Positions 40,281 through 48,724 of a DNA stretch of 64,000 bases are shown piece after piece. The stretch is taken from contig URLC01000002.1 in the NCBI GenBank assembly GCA_900548695.1, positions 62,001 through 126,000 on the forward strand, in the 5' to 3' direction. Both the position numbers and the translations under genes were made by a program. The notes under the pieces are model-generated. The model did no database searches. It was given only the letters and a program-made list of their open reading frames with translations, and was not told the origin of the DNA. This DNA comes from an uncultured Mycoplasmatota bacterium. GTDB taxonomy: Bacteria > Bacillota_I > Bacilli_A > RF39 > UBA660. Within the stretch, counting starts at the first letter, position 1; every line of letters begins with the position of its first letter.

Positions 40281-42824
40281 ATGTTAGATAAAAAATATAA
40301 TCATAAAGAAGTAGAAAAAGATAAATATTATGAGTGGAAGAGTAAAAATTATTTTTCTGCTGATAGCAAGAGTGATAAGACTCCATTTTGTATTGTTATA
40401 CCTCCACCAAATGTAACAGGAAAACTTCATCTAGGTCATGCTTGGGATACTACACTTCAAGATATTTTGATTCGTTATAAGAGAATGCAAGGCTATGATG
40501 CATTATGGCTTCCTGGAATGGATCATGCTGGTATAGCGACGCAGGCAAAGGTTGATAAAAGATTACGTGAAATGGAGGTTAACCCTCGTGGGATTTCTCG
40601 AGATGAGTGGCTAGAACATGCATGGAATTGGAAAGATGAGTATGCTAGTACAATTCATGAACAATGGGCTAAACTTGGACTTAGTTTAGATTATTCTAAA
40701 GAACGCTTTACTTTAGACAAGGGTCTTAATGATGCTGTTAATTATGTGTTTGTTAAACTTTATGAAAAAGGCTTGATATATAGAGGTGAACGTATAATTA
40801 ACTGGGATCCGGTGCAAATGACTGCACTTTCTAATGAAGAAGTTATTTATAAGGAAGATAAGGGAGCTTTTTATCATCTTAAATATTTTATTACAGGAAC
40901 AGATCAATTCTTAGATGTTGCGACAACTAGGCCTGAGACATTATTTGGTGATACGGCTGTTGCGGTTAATCCTAAAGATGATCGTTATAAGCATTTAATA
41001 GGGAAAACAGTTATTTTACCTATTGTAAATAAAGAAATTCCTATTGTTGGTGATATACATGCTGACCCTGAATTTGGAACGGGTGTTGTTAAAATTACGC
41101 CAGCACATGATCCTAATGATTATGAAGTAGGAATGCGTCATCATTTGGAACGAGTTGTAGTTATGAATTTAGATGCAACTATGAACGAAAATGCAGTAGG
41201 TTATGAAGGCTTAACAAGGGAAGAGTGTCGCGAACGCTTAGTGGAGGATTTGAAAAAGCAAGATTTATTGATTAGTGTGGAAGAGATGGTTCATAATGTT
41301 GGGCATAGTGAAAGAAGTGATGCCGTAGTTGAACCAACGTTATCTAAACAATGGTTTGTAAAAATGAGACCTCTTGCTGATCGTGTTTTGGAAAATCAAA
41401 AAAATTCTGAGACTAAGGTTAACTTTGTTCCAGAACGTTATGAAAAGATAATGAATCATTGGATGGAAATTACTTATGATTGGTGTATTTCTAGACAATT
41501 ATGGTGGGGTCATCGTATTCCTGCTTGGTATCGTGGAGAAGAGGTTTATGTTGGTACTTCTGCACCAGTTGGTGATGGATGGGTTCAAGATGAAGATGTA
41601 CTTGATACGTGGTTTTCATCAGCTTTATGGCCTTTTTCTACTTTAGGTTGGCCAGAAGATACGGAGTTATTTAAACGATATTATCCTAATAATGTTTTAG
41701 TTACAGGCTATGATATTATTCCATTTTGGGTAAATAGAATGACTTTCCAAGGATTAGAGTTTACTGGCACTAGACCTTTTAAGGATTGTTTAATTCATGG
41801 ACTTATTCGTGATAAAGAAGGACGTAAAATGAGTAAATCTTTAGGTAATGGTGTTGATCCAATGGATGTTATCGATAAGTATGGAGCTGATAGTTTACGT
41901 TTCTTTTTAACAACTAATACAGCACCGGGCACAGATTTACGTTATGATGAAGAAAAAGTAAAGTCAACTTGGAACTTTATCAATAAATTGTGGAATGCTT
42001 CTCGTTATGTTTTAATGAATATTGATGATATAACAAAAGATAATGTTACTTTTGATCATTTGAGTAAAGCAGATAAGTGGATTTTGACAGCTAAAAATAA
42101 ATTGATTGAAGAAGTTACTAGAAATATGGATAATTATGATTTTCATAATGTTGGTAATAGTTTATATCAGTTTATTTGGGAAGATTTTTGTGATAGTTAT
42201 ATTGAACTTAGTAAAGCTTTGATGAACAATACTACAAAAAGTGTATTATTAGATGTATTAACAACTATATTAAAACTTTTACATCCATTTATGCCATATG
42301 TTACCGAAGAAATTTATTCTAAATTACCGGTAAACGATAGTGAGACAATCATGTTGAGTATTTATCCTACTTACAATGAGCAAGAAATTTTTGAGCAAGA
42401 TTTTGAAGATATTTGTAGAGTTATCGTTGATTTAACAGAAATTCGTAATTTAAAAGTTAATAATGGAGTTAAAAAAGATGCTAAAGTAAAATTAGATGCC
42501 AATGATGATGTTCGTTATATTTATTGTTCACAATTGAAGATAAATGATGAAAATTTAATAAAAGATAGTGATGATATTAGTTCATATCAAACGATTTCTT
42601 ATCAATCTAATTTTATACAAATTATTTATTATTTTGAAAATGAAGTAAATAAAGAACAAATTCAAGATGAAATAAATAAATTGAAGATATCTATAGAAAG
42701 ACGTGAAAAGTTACTTTCTAATGAAAATTATGTTAATAAAGCTCCAAAAAATATTGTTGATATGGATCGTCAAAAGTTACAGGAAGAAAAAGAAAAATTA
42801 ATTTCTTTGGAAGCTCAATTATAA
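40281..42824 (+). CDS. valS: Valyl-tRNA synthetase
   Basis: 847 residues from the second of two adjacent ATG codons (GGTGAT three bases upstream). Class I signatures: PPPNVTGKLHLGHAW at about 41-55 (HIGH) and GRKMSKSLGN near 515 (KMSKS). The editing domain shows TTRPETLFGDTAVAVNP and HDPNDYEVG. The C-terminal coiled coil (EVNKEQIQDEINKLK, SIERREKLLSN) is characteristic of ValRS. Slightly short of Bacillus ValS (880). It is controlled by the upstream T-box. Confidence 0.97.
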   Translation: MLDKKYNHKEVEKDKYYEWKSKNYFSADSKSDKTPFCIVIPPPNVTGKLHLGHAWDTTLQDILIRYKRMQGYDALWLPGMDHAGIATQAKVDKRLREMEVNPRGISRDEWLEHAWNWKDEYASTIHEQWAKLGLSLDYSKERFTLDKGLNDAVNYVFVKLYEKGLIYRGERIINWDPVQMTALSNEEVIYKEDKGAFYHLKYFITGTDQFLDVATTRPETLFGDTAVAVNPKDDRYKHLIGKTVILPIVNKEIPIVGDIHADPEFGTGVVKITPAHDPNDYEVGMRHHLERVVVMNLDATMNENAVGYEGLTREECRERLVEDLKKQDLLISVEEMVHNVGHSERSDAVVEPTLSKQWFVKMRPLADRVLENQKNSETKVNFVPERYEKIMNHWMEITYDWCISRQLWWGHRIPAWYRGEEVYVGTSAPVGDGWVQDEDVLDTWFSSALWPFSTLGWPEDTELFKRYYPNNVLVTGYDIIPFWVNRMTFQGLEFTGTRPFKDCLIHGLIRDKEGRKMSKSLGNGVDPMDVIDKYGADSLRFFLTTNTAPGTDLRYDEEKVKSTWNFINKLWNASRYVLMNIDDITKDNVTFDHLSKADKWILTAKNKLIEEVTRNMDNYDFHNVGNSLYQFIWEDFCDSYIELSKALMNNTTKSVLLDVLTTILKLLHPFMPYVTEEIYSKLPVNDSETIMLSIYPTYNEQEIFEQDFEDICRVIVDLTEIRNLKVNNGVKKDAKVKLDANDDVRYIYCSQLKINDENLIKDSDDISSYQTISYQSNFIQIIYYFENEVNKEQIQDEINKLKISIERREKLLSNENYVNKAPKNIVDMDRQKLQEEKEKLISLEAQL

Positions 42825-42830
42825 CTTTTT

Positions 42831-42857
42831 AGCAATAGATATTTCTATTGCTTTTTT
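42831..42857 (+). terminator. Terminator after valS
   Basis: AGCAATAGA/TCTATTGCT stem with a TATT loop and a T run. Confidence 0.88.
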
Positions 42858-42895
42858 AATTTTACTTTAGTATTCTTTCTTTAGAAGGTGTTTTT

Positions 42896-43741
42896 ATGAA
42901 TGATATTTTATTAGAATTATTAGAAACTAGTAATTTTAATTATGTTTTAAATGATTTTGGTTTAGCTAAGTATGAGTTGTTAGCGGTTATTCATAAAGCA
43001 ATTTTTTGTAATGATTCTCAGTTTAGTTATGAAAAAAAAGATATATTAAGGCAACTATATTTAGATAATTATAGTGTAGTCGATTTGGAAGATGCAACAG
43101 TTTGTTTTATTTCGGATACTCATTTAGCCAGTAAATATGAAAATTTAGACTATCTTAAAACCGTTTTTGCTTTTTGTAAAGAAAATGATATTTATTATCT
43201 TTTTCATGGTGGAGATATCGGTGATGGAATGGTTGAACAAGGCAAAAGTTACTTTAATATCGAAAGGCAAATTGAACATATTTTGGACTCTTTTTTAGAT
43301 AGTTCAGATATCAAGCAATATATTTTAGGTGGTAATCATGATTCTAAATATAAAAAACGTGATATTGATTTGTTGAAGTTATTGACTTTTGAAAAGAGAA
43401 ATGTTATTCCGATGGGATATCGACAATCCTATTTTACACTTTATGGAATTCCTATTTCTTTTGAACACCACTCTCAAGTAAGACCACAATATAGGATGGT
43501 TGATTATTCGTTTTCAATTATGGGACATGCTCATAAAAGTCGATTTTCTGATAAAATGGTGAAGCTTCCTGCTTTGTGCGATCAATCATTTTATGATATT
43601 TTTGAAGCGGTTCCAGGATTTGTGGTGATGAAGTCTCAAAGATATTACGAAATGGTAAATTTAGCATTTGAACGTTATTCTTTTTCATCTGGTGTTCATA
43701 AAGAAGAAGTTTATGTTTATGAATTAAAAAATAAAAAATAG
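42896..43741 (+). CDS. Calcineurin-like metallophosphoesterase
   Basis: 281 residues, AGAAGG ribosome-binding site. A helical N-terminal ~70 residues precede the phosphoesterase core: VCFISDTHLAS (near 75), FHGGDIGDGM, ILGGNHDSKYKK, ISFEHHSQ and SIMGHAHKSRF, a full metal-ligand set (DxH, GGD, GNHD, H, GHxH). No signal peptide, so cytoplasmic. Substrate unknown; the helical front resembles a DNA- or nucleotide-binding extension, but this is inference. Confidence 0.8.
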   Translation: MNDILLELLETSNFNYVLNDFGLAKYELLAVIHKAIFCNDSQFSYEKKDILRQLYLDNYSVVDLEDATVCFISDTHLASKYENLDYLKTVFAFCKENDIYYLFHGGDIGDGMVEQGKSYFNIERQIEHILDSFLDSSDIKQYILGGNHDSKYKKRDIDLLKLLTFEKRNVIPMGYRQSYFTLYGIPISFEHHSQVRPQYRMVDYSFSIMGHAHKSRFSDKMVKLPALCDQSFYDIFEAVPGFVVMKSQRYYEMVNLAFERYSFSSGVHKEEVYVYELKNKK

Positions 43742-43742
43742 C

Positions 43743-43770
43743 AAGAGATATTTTCTTATCTCTTTTTTTT
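43743..43770 (+). terminator. Terminator after the phosphoesterase gene
   Basis: AGAGATA and TATCTCT pair around TTTTCT, followed by eight T. Confidence 0.82.
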
Positions 43771-43817
43771 CGACAAAATTTTATAGTTTTATTTGTTATC
43801 TTATAGATGGTGATATG

Positions 43818-44270
43818 ATGAAAAAGACAATTATTTTAGCAGTTATTTTTATATGTTTAGGTGCTTTATGTGGTAGTTACTTGTATAAAATTGCTCCAAA
43901 AAGTGTTTCGGCTTTTAATGAAAATAATAATTATTATTTTATTCAAGAAGGTGTTTATTCTTCTTCTTCCAATATGAAGGAAAATATAAAAGATTTAACA
44001 AATAAGTTAATTGTTCTTGAAGATGATAAGTATTATGTATATGTTGGTATTACTAAGGATAAAAAGATTGCTGAAAGGCTTAAAAAAATTTATAAGGATC
44101 AAGGTGTTCAGACCTATATAAAAGATGTATTTATTGATAATGAAGAGTTTTCTAATAATGTTACACAGTTTGATTTGTTAGTTAATGAATCTAGTTTGGT
44201 TGATGATGTTTTAACAATAGAAGAGGTGATTCTTGCTAATTATGAAGAAATTATTGGGACAGGCATGTAG
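43818..44270 (+). CDS. SpoIIB-like membrane protein with SPOR-type domain
   Basis: 150 residues from the ATG at 43818 (GGTGAT three bases upstream). One membrane helix (about 3-20), then a domain YYFIQEGVYSSSSNMKENIK, YYVYVGITKDKKIAERLKK, IYKDQGVQTYIKDVF, which is the alpha/beta pattern of SPOR repeats that bind septal, denuded glycan. In B. subtilis spoIIB, a SPOR protein aiding engulfment at the septum, precedes maf and radC; here the gene precedes radC directly. The call rests on domain pattern plus synteny. SpoIIB of Bacillus is longer (~330 aa). Confidence 0.6.
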   Translation: MKKTIILAVIFICLGALCGSYLYKIAPKSVSAFNENNNYYFIQEGVYSSSSNMKENIKDLTNKLIVLEDDKYYVYVGITKDKKIAERLKKIYKDQGVQTYIKDVFIDNEEFSNNVTQFDLLVNESSLVDDVLTIEEVILANYEEIIGTGM

Positions 44271-44293
44271 TTATTATTAATAATATAGTAGAG

Positions 44294-44989
44294 GTGGTAA
44301 TTATTAGTTATACAATAAAAGATTTTCCTGATACTGAAAGGCCACGTGAAGTATTACTTTCTAGTGGGGCAAAGTCATTAACAGATTCACAGCTTTTGGC
44401 TATCATACTTCGTAGTGGATATCATGATAAAAATGTATTCGATTTAGCTTTAGAAATTTTAAAGAGTTATCCGCTTTCTAAGATTTCAGAGTGTAGTTTT
44501 TATGATTTGATTGCTATTAAGGGAGTAGGGAAAGTTAAGGCTGTTGAACTTTTAGCTGTTATTGAATTTGGAAAGAGAATATTTTTAAGAGATAAGGATA
44601 AATTAGTTAAACTTTGTAGTGCTAAAGATATTTGGAATGATGTTAGGTATTTTATTACTGATTTAAAGCAAGAATATTTTTATTGTTATTACTTTAATCA
44701 AAAACAAGAGTTGTTAGAAAGGAAGTTATTATTTATGGGAACTGTAAATAGAAGTATTGTGCATCCTAGGGAGGTTTTTAAAGAAGCTTATCGACTTAGT
44801 GCTTCTAGTATTGTTTGTATTCATAATCATCCATCCAATTGTGTTATTCCAAGCAAGGAAGATATTTTATTGACTGATCATTTAGTGAAAACGGGGTATA
44901 TTCAAGGAATACCTATTCGTGATCATATTATAGTTGGTGATGATTCTTATTACAGTTTTTATGAACATCATAATATTTTAAATATCTAG
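44294..44989 (+). CDS. radC: RadC-family JAMM protein (start codon uncertain)
   Basis: About 229 residues. YTIKDFPDTERPREVLLSSG is the RadC N-terminal signature, LIAIKGVGKVKA a helix-hairpin-helix, and CIHNHPSNCVIPSKEDILLTDHL the JAMM metalloprotease motif. RadC's role is unsettled; it is not proven in DNA repair. No ATG, and only the GTG at 44294 is a common start, but this lies inside the only ribosome-binding site (AGAGGTGG, 44290-44297). An ATT at 44300 or 44303 would be better spaced. Order SpoIIB-like, radC, mreC matches Bacillus except that maf and mreB are missing. Confidence 0.92.
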   Translation: MVIISYTIKDFPDTERPREVLLSSGAKSLTDSQLLAIILRSGYHDKNVFDLALEILKSYPLSKISECSFYDLIAIKGVGKVKAVELLAVIEFGKRIFLRDKDKLVKLCSAKDIWNDVRYFITDLKQEYFYCYYFNQKQELLERKLLFMGTVNRSIVHPREVFKEAYRLSASSIVCIHNHPSNCVIPSKEDILLTDHLVKTGYIQGIPIRDHIIVGDDSYYSFYEHHNILNI

Positions 44990-45018
44990 TTGCGGGGGTA
45001 ATTTATTTATATTATAAT
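44990..45018 (+). promoter_or_regulatory. Promoter of the mreC-mreD unit
   Basis: TTGCGG (44990-44995), 17 bp, TATAAT (45013-45018), in the short gap after radC. Confidence 0.65.
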
Positions 45019-45039
45019 AAGTTGGAATGGGATGATGTT

Positions 45040-45840
45040 ATGTACAAAAATAAGAAAAAAAGCGTATTAAATTTGAAGATAATAATTACTGTTACAGTTA
45101 TTTTGATTATATTAGGACTTTTTATTTCTGTAAATATGAGTCGTTCTAATTTTTTTGGTGAAGGTTTAATTAAGGATATTTTTATGACTATTGATAAAGT
45201 GATAATGTATCCTTTTACGGCTTTAAATGGAGAAAAAGATGTTGACCAGACAGAGAGTTATTTAATACAAAAAAATGTGAATTCTTCTTTAGAAACGGAA
45301 ATTCAAGAGTTAAAAGAAATTTTAGACTTAAATAAAACTTTGACAGAGTATACACCAATTAATGCTACTATATTATCGAGAAATAAGAATTATTGGTTTA
45401 ATCATTTAATGATTGATAAGGGTTCTAAAGATGGTATCAAAAAGGATATGGCAGTCGTTACTAAAAAGGGATTAATTGGTAAAATATCAAAGGTTTATCC
45501 TAATTCTAGCGAAATTAAGCTAATTACATCAGATGATGTTAATTATAAAGTTAGTGTGGCAGTTAGGACTGGTAATGGTGATAGTTACGCAATTTTGAAT
45601 GGATATGATCCTGATACGGAGTGCGTGACTGTTACTGGTGTAGATAAAATGAGTACGGTAAAAAAAGGTGATACTATTGTTACTAGTGGACTTGGAGGTA
45701 TGTTTCCAGGCGGAATCTATGTTGGTGTTGTTCAAGACATTAGAAGTGATAAATATGATTTAAGTAAAACTTTATACATTAAAACAGATCAAGATTTTAA
45801 TGATATTCATTATGTTACGGTATTAAAGGAGAAAAAGTAG
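45040..45840 (+). CDS. mreC: Cell shape-determining protein MreC
   Basis: 266 residues from the ATG at 45040 (GGGATGAT upstream; a TTG at 45022 is too near the -10). One membrane helix (about 11-32), a short coiled coil (about 70-95), then the MreC beta domain (ATILSRNKNYWFNHLMIDKGSKDGI, TKKGLIGKISKVYPNSSEIKLIT, GDTIVTSGLGGMFPGGIYVGVV). It links the elongation machinery to the periplasmic face. It normally follows mreB, which is absent from this locus. Confidence 0.95.
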   Translation: MYKNKKKSVLNLKIIITVTVILIILGLFISVNMSRSNFFGEGLIKDIFMTIDKVIMYPFTALNGEKDVDQTESYLIQKNVNSSLETEIQELKEILDLNKTLTEYTPINATILSRNKNYWFNHLMIDKGSKDGIKKDMAVVTKKGLIGKISKVYPNSSEIKLITSDDVNYKVSVAVRTGNGDSYAILNGYDPDTECVTVTGVDKMSTVKKGDTIVTSGLGGMFPGGIYVGVVQDIRSDKYDLSKTLYIKTDQDFNDIHYVTVLKEKK

Positions 45841-45841
45841 T

Positions 45842-46354
45842 ATGTTAGTTCCAATTATACTTTTTATTATTTCTTTTTTCTTAGATGGAATACTTTCTAA
45901 TTTTTTACCATATATGGTTGGCGATTTATCATTTTTTACTCCAATGTTAACAATTGTTTCTCTTGTGGTTTTATATCCGTTTTTTACAAAAAAATTAAAA
46001 ATATATTTTGTTAGTTGTTTTTTATTGGGACTTTGTTATGATTTTATGTATACTAATATGTTATTTTATAATGCTATCTTATTTTTAATGCTTGGTTTGT
46101 TATCGACTTTAGTATATCGATATATTCAAGTGAATTGGTTTAGTATTTTATTGTTTGTTTTTATTATGATTGTTGGCTATGAGTGTATGAATGCAATTAT
46201 TATTTTAGTTTTTAATCTAGTTCCAATGACTTTTTATAGATTACTTTATAAAATTGGGCATAGTTTACTACTTAATTTATTATATGGAGAATTACTATAT
46301 TTCATTATTTTGTTACTTCCCAAAAAGTATAAAAAGATTGCTATTAATTCTTGA
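45842..46354 (+). CDS. mreD: Rod shape-determining protein MreD
   Basis: 170 residues, one base after mreC with AAGGAG inside its end. Five to six membrane spans (FIISFFLDGILSNFLPYM; FFVSCFLLGL; ILFLMLGLLSTL) in the MreD pattern. It works with MreC in the elongasome. It is followed by a terminator, so the next gene may be expressed separately or by readthrough. Confidence 0.9.
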   Translation: MLVPIILFIISFFLDGILSNFLPYMVGDLSFFTPMLTIVSLVVLYPFFTKKLKIYFVSCFLLGLCYDFMYTNMLFYNAILFLMLGLLSTLVYRYIQVNWFSILLFVFIMIVGYECMNAIIILVFNLVPMTFYRLLYKIGHSLLLNLLYGELLYFIILLLPKKYKKIAINS

Positions 46355-46383
46355 GAAAGCAGAATATTTGCTTTCTTTTTTTC
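46355..46383 (+). terminator. Terminator between mreD and spoIVFA
   Basis: GAAAGCA and TGCTTTC pair around GAATATT, followed by seven T. Confidence 0.85.
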
Positions 46384-46410
46384 ATATCTTTTATTAAGGA
46401 GACTATGAAA

Positions 46411-46986
46411 ATGGATACAAGAAAAACAGTAAAGAAAAAACTAGTGTTAAAAAAAAGTGTACGTAATTTTTGTACTAGAGTATTAATCACTGTAATAATT
46501 TTTTTGGTAGGAATGATTTTAGTTAAAAGTAGTACGGATTTTAAAAATGGTGTAGTTGAAGAAGTTTATAATAAAAACTTTAAATTTACCAAGATTAAGA
46601 ATTTTTATGAAAAATATTTTGGTAATATTTTATCTATTGATAAATTAGCTATTGAGGAACAGGCTGTTTTTAAAGAAAAGTTGTCTTATAAAAATGCTCA
46701 TACATATTTAGATGGAGTTAAATTACAGGTTGATAAAAATTATATGGTGCCAGTACTTGAAAGTGGGATAGTTATTTTTGTTGGAGAAAAAGATAAGTAT
46801 GGAAGTACTATTATAGTTGAACAAGTGGATGGAGTAGATGTTTATTATTCTAATGTTTCTACTGATGGGGTTAAATTATATGATTATGTTGAAAAAGGAA
46901 GCTTACTGGGTGAAGCGAAGGATGAAAATTTATATTTAGTATTTCAAAAAGATGGAAAGATTTTAAATTATAAAGACTATATATAG
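46411..46986 (+). CDS. spoIVFA: SpoIVFA-like sporulation protein with degenerate M23 domain
   Basis: 191 residues from the ATG at 46411 (AAGGAG nine bases upstream; ATG at 46405 is an alternative but only three bases away). A basic front (KKKLVLKKSVRN), one membrane helix (about 22-40), a helical linker, and a LytM-type beta domain: MVPVLESGIVIFVGEKDKYGSTIIVEQ and DYVEKGSLLGEA. The zinc ligands of active M23 peptidases (HxxxD and HxH) are absent, as in Bacillus SpoIVFA, which holds the SpoIVFB protease inactive. The gene right after it is spoIVFB, which settles the call. Confidence 0.82.
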   Translation: MDTRKTVKKKLVLKKSVRNFCTRVLITVIIFLVGMILVKSSTDFKNGVVEEVYNKNFKFTKIKNFYEKYFGNILSIDKLAIEEQAVFKEKLSYKNAHTYLDGVKLQVDKNYMVPVLESGIVIFVGEKDKYGSTIIVEQVDGVDVYYSNVSTDGVKLYDYVEKGSLLGEAKDENLYLVFQKDGKILNYKDYI

Positions 46987-46990
46987 ACAT

Positions 46991-47719
46991 TTGGAAATTC
47001 ATCCTCTTTTTTATTTAATTGCATTTGTTTCTGTACTTACAGCTTCTTTTTTTTCATTTGTTGTGATTACTTTTTTAATTGTTGTTCATGAGATTGGTCA
47101 TGTTCTATTAGTTCTTTTTTTTGGTGGAACAGTATTTAAGATTTTGATATATCCTTTAGGGGGAATTTCTAAATTTTCGACAGGTTTTAATTTATCAATT
47201 GGTAAAGAATTTTTAATTTTAATCTTTGGTCCTTTATTTCAAATGTTGGCATGGATTATTTTATGTCTTATTTTTCCTAGTAAAGCAGAAATCATTACGA
47301 CTTATAATTTTGGTATTTTAATTTTTAACTTATTGCCAATTTATCCTTTAGATGGTGGAAAATTATTAGTTTTACTTTTTCATTATTTTTTGCCATATCG
47401 TAAATCTTTTTATATGTGTTTTTGCTTTGGCTATTGTTTGTTGTTTGTTATACTATTGGGATTTTTATATTCTTTTTCTTTAAATTTGTTATTTTTATTT
47501 TTCTTTTTAATAATAAAATTAACAAAGGAAGTTGAGCAAGTTCCTTATTTTTATGATAGATTTTTGTTAGAAAGATATTTAAATCGTTATAATTTTAAGA
47601 AAAGTAAAATTGTAAATAGCAAGGAAGATTTTCAAAGGAGTTATCGACATTTAATTAAAGATGGGAGTAATTATTATTTGGAAGAAGAATATTTAGAAAA
47701 AAAGTTTAAAAAATGTTGA
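46991..47719 (+). CDS. spoIVFB: SpoIVFB site-2 protease (pro-sigma-K processing)
   Basis: 242 residues, TTG start five bases after spoIVFA, no clear ribosome-binding site, so probably coupled. An intramembrane M50 protease with six hydrophobic segments: HEIGH with His33, Glu34 and His37 in the second, and LPIYPLDGGKLL with the metal-binding Asp near 118. SpoIVFB cuts pro-sigma-K in the mother cell outer forespore membrane. A soluble C-terminal ~70 residues follow, as in Bacillus (CBS region), though shorter here. rplU does not follow; a tRNA promoter overlaps its stop codon. Confidence 0.9.
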   Translation: MEIHPLFYLIAFVSVLTASFFSFVVITFLIVVHEIGHVLLVLFFGGTVFKILIYPLGGISKFSTGFNLSIGKEFLILIFGPLFQMLAWIILCLIFPSKAEIITTYNFGILIFNLLPIYPLDGGKLLVLLFHYFLPYRKSFYMCFCFGYCLLFVILLGFLYSFSLNLLFLFFFLIIKLTKEVEQVPYFYDRFLLERYLNRYNFKKSKIVNSKEDFQRSYRHLIKDGSNYYLEEEYLEKKFKKC

Positions 47720-47744
47720 CAATTAATCTAGGTCTTGCTATAAT
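47716..47744 (+). promoter_or_regulatory. Consensus promoter of tRNA-Ala
   Basis: TTGACA (47716-47721), 17 bp, TATAAT (47739-47744). The -35 overlaps the stop codon of spoIVFB. Confidence 0.9.
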
Positions 47745-47778
47745 CAATTTGTCGACTTGAGAAAGAGCGATAAATAAT

Positions 47779-47854
47779 GGGGCATTAGCTCAGCTGGGAG
47801 AGCGCCACGTTTGCACCGTGGAGGTCAGCGGTTCGATCCCGCTATGCTCCACCA
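47779..47854 (+). tRNA. tRNA-Ala (TGC)
   Basis: 76 nt, acceptor GGGGCAT/ATGCTCC, anticodon loop TTTGCAC, encoded CCA. Confidence 0.96.
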
Positions 47855-47865
47855 TTAAGTATGTT

Positions 47866-47892
47866 AACCGTTGATTTCAACGGTTTTATTTT
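47866..47892 (+). terminator. Terminator after tRNA-Ala
   Basis: AACCGTTGA/TCAACGGTT stem with TT at the loop, then TTATTTT. Confidence 0.85.
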
Positions 47893-47896
47893 ACAT

Positions 47897-47923
47897 AAAA
47901 AAAGCACTGGTTAGTGCTTTTTT
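47897..47923 (-). terminator. Terminator of the small YjcZ-like gene
   Basis: AAAAAAAGCACT and AGTGCTTTTTT pair around GGTT; it acts leftward on the minus-strand gene. Confidence 0.85.
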
Positions 47924-48086
47924 ATCTGCAACAATTACAGTTACCTCCGTGATTGCCACAGCAGTTGTTATTTCCTCCAAAGATGAAGAAAATAATAATT
48001 ATTACAATGAGAATTGCCCAAATCCAACCTGAGCCAAATCCATCATTGTTTCCATAGTTACATGGATATGGATACATTCCGTACAT
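47922..48086 (-). CDS. 54-residue YjcZ/YczI-like tiny membrane protein
   Basis: Read directly from the minus strand: ATG at 48086 behind AAAGGAAG, stop TAA at 47922-47924. The front MYGMYPYPCNYGNNDGFGSG is Gly/Tyr/Asn-rich, the middle WIWAILIVIIIIFFIF is one membrane helix, and the end GGNNNCCGNHGGNCNCCR is Gly/Cys/His-rich. Gly-rich front plus a single Ile-rich helix is the pattern of the tiny sporulation-linked YjcZ family (YjcZ, YczI). The five C-terminal Cys and one His suggest metal or disulfide chemistry. It has its own terminator, and sits next to the spoIVFAB end. Confidence 0.75.
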   Translation of the reverse strand: MYGMYPYPCNYGNNDGFGSGWIWAILIVIIIIFFIFGGNNNCCGNHGGNCNCCR

Positions 48087-48241
48087 AAATTATCTTCCTT
48101 TCATTATAATATAATCAAAAGTTATATTATGAAATATTATAAATGCCTAATTATGATGATTATTTTATGTTGCTACTAGTTATACATAATGATAAAAAAT
48201 ATGATAAAATAGTTTTATTATCGATTGATGTGGTGAATTGT

Positions 48242-48724
48242 ATGGAAAAGACGAATGTTATGCGTATTTTAGATCAGCATAAAATAAGTTATAAAACATA
48301 TTATTATGGAGATACGGGAGCTATTCGTGGAGTTGATGTGGCTTTTTGTTTGAAGCAAGATTTTAGGCAAGTATTTAAGACGTTGGTAACCATTTCTGGT
48401 ACTAAGCATTATTATGTTTTTATGATTCCGGTTGCTTGTGAGTTGGATTTAAAAAAAGCTGCTAAGAGTGTTGGAGAAAAATCTCTTTCTATGCTTCCTT
48501 TTAAAGAACTTTTACAGGTTACAGGATATGTTCATGGAGGTTGTTCTGCGATTGGGATGAAGAAAAAGTTTCCAGTAGTGATTGATGATAGTGATAAAAG
48601 TTTTAAGACGATTATTTTTAGTGCTGGTAAGATAGGTTATCAAGTTGAAATGAATGTTTTAGAATTAGAAAATATTTTGGATTATAAATTTTCTTTCATT
48701 ACGGTTGGTGAATCATGTGACTAA
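48242..48724 (+). CDS. ybaK: YbaK/EbsC-type aminoacyl-tRNA deacylase
   Basis: 160 residues from the ATG at 48242 (GTGGTGAA upstream, TAAAAT about 30 bases before); earlier starts lie in promoter-like sequence. The fold's landmarks are MRILDQHKISYKTYYYGD, the conserved Lys of FRQVFKTLVTI, YYVFMIPVACELDLKKAAK, TGYVHGGCSAIGMKKKFPVVID and SAGKIGYQVEM. Free-standing YbaK-type proteins hydrolyse Cys-tRNA-Pro, guarding against mischarging by ProRS; EbsC-type relatives may act on other tRNAs. It overlaps the next gene by eight bases. Confidence 0.9.
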   Translation: MEKTNVMRILDQHKISYKTYYYGDTGAIRGVDVAFCLKQDFRQVFKTLVTISGTKHYYVFMIPVACELDLKKAAKSVGEKSLSMLPFKELLQVTGYVHGGCSAIGMKKKFPVVIDDSDKSFKTIIFSAGKIGYQVEMNVLELENILDYKFSFITVGESCD

